A DNA stretch of 6,040 nucleotides. Source: an uncultured Chlorobiota bacterium. GTDB taxonomy: Bacteria; Bacteroidota; Kapaibacteriia; OLB7. Location of the stretch: positions 1 to 6,040 of the forward strand of contig CAMLOB010000268.1 of assembly GCA_946481475.1 (NCBI GenBank), in the 5' to 3' direction. The notes below the pieces were generated by a model, which saw only the letters and a program-made list of their open reading frames with translations, made no database searches and was not told where the DNA came from. A program made the position numbers and the translations under genes. Within the stretch, counting starts at the first letter, position 1. The number at the start of each line of letters is the position of its first letter. Below are positions 5,733 through 6,040 of the stretch, in pieces.

Positions 5733-6040
5733 GAATTTCCTCCAAGCAGTCGCATCTGCACCAGCGAAACGGTCAGGATCAGGATGAAGGTGACGTAGGC
5801 GATTGCCGAGGCATAGCCCATCAGATCGGAACGGTCGAATGCGTTGCGGTAGACCTCGTAGACGAGCGTCGTCGTGGCATTCAGCGGTCCCCCTTTGGTC
5901 ATCACGTAGACTTCGGTAAAGACCTGAAAGGAACGGATGGTATTCAGGACGATGACGAACAGGAGCATGGGGCGGAGCCCCGGCAGGGTGATCCGGAAGA
6001 ACTGCTGCCGTCGCGAGGCGCCGTCGATCTCCGCAGCCTC
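5726..6040 (-). CDS. ABC transporter permease, MalF/UgpA type, C-terminal part (5' end outside window)
   Basis: The minus-strand frame is open to the right edge, giving 104 residues ending at TGA 5728-5726. The first visible residues are the EAA motif of binding-protein-dependent permeases: 'EAAEIDGASRRQQFF' then 'RITLPGLRP'. This is the cytoplasmic loop that docks on the ATPase. Two hydrophobic segments follow (about 25-46 and 77-98), with the intervening 'VFTEVYVMTKGGPLNATTT' and 'EVYRNAFD' typical of the MalF/UgpA subunit of carbohydrate or glycerol-3-phosphate importers. The protein ends 'QMRLLGGNSK', the usual end for this subunit. The partner permease, binding protein and ATPase are not in the window, so the substrate cannot be told. 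An internal ATG at 5968 lies after the EAA loop and is not a start. Confidence 0.93.
   Translation of the reverse strand, partial: EAAEIDGASRRQQFFRITLPGLRPMLLFVIVLNTIRSFQVFTEVYVMTKGGPLNATTTLVYEVYRNAFDRSDLMGYASAIAYVTFILILTVSLVQMRLLGGNSK

Overview
The window carries eight protein genes, two of them cut by the window edges, on about 6 kb of moderately GC-rich DNA. No tRNA, rRNA, insertion sequence or CRISPR array was seen. The organism looks like a Gram-negative bacterium of the FCB group (Bacteroidota/Rhodothermota/Chlorobi-like). The reasons are the style of the L21/L27 proteins, a lipoprotein with a signal peptidase II signal, an apparent outer-membrane barrel C-terminus, and a linker rich in 'R-x-x-DSI-K' repeats. 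This placement is an inference and not firm.

Layout from left to right. (1) Positions 1-215, plus strand: the C-terminal 70 residues of a probable outer-membrane beta-barrel protein. (2) Positions 320-2234, plus strand: three co-directional genes, namely a membrane-anchored rhodanese, a MauE/DoxX-family membrane protein only 3 nt behind it, and a Uma2-family (DUF820) nuclease-like protein 46 nt further on. They end at a strong hairpin with A and T tracts that can terminate from both sides. (3) Positions 2339-3202, minus strand: a 287-residue lipoprotein of unknown function. (4) Positions 3435-4062, minus strand: the rplU-rpmA ribosomal protein operon with its own terminator. (5) Positions 4225-5692, plus strand: a CrtI-type phytoene desaturase, divergent from rplU, whose reading frame is broken near position 5488. 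(6) Positions 5726-6040, minus strand: the C-terminal part of a MalF/UgpA-type sugar ABC transporter permease, convergent with crtI. The two genes are separated by a perfect 15-bp hairpin.

How the genes relate. The rhodanese and the MauE-like protein are the only pair, besides rplU-rpmA, that looks functionally linked. Predicted topology puts the rhodanese cysteine and the CxC motif of the MauE-like protein on the same, outer face of the inner membrane, which suggests a small thiol- or sulfur-handling module. The other genes look like independent transcription units that happen to be adjacent.

The observation most worth checking is the crtI frameshift. The reading frame up to about residue 422 and the last ~68 residues in another frame both match the family well. 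The break coincides with the loss of a conserved Asp-Phe pair and can be explained by a single 5-nt deletion. No clearly new multi-gene system was found; the rhodanese/MauE pair and the orphan lipoprotein are the closest candidates.
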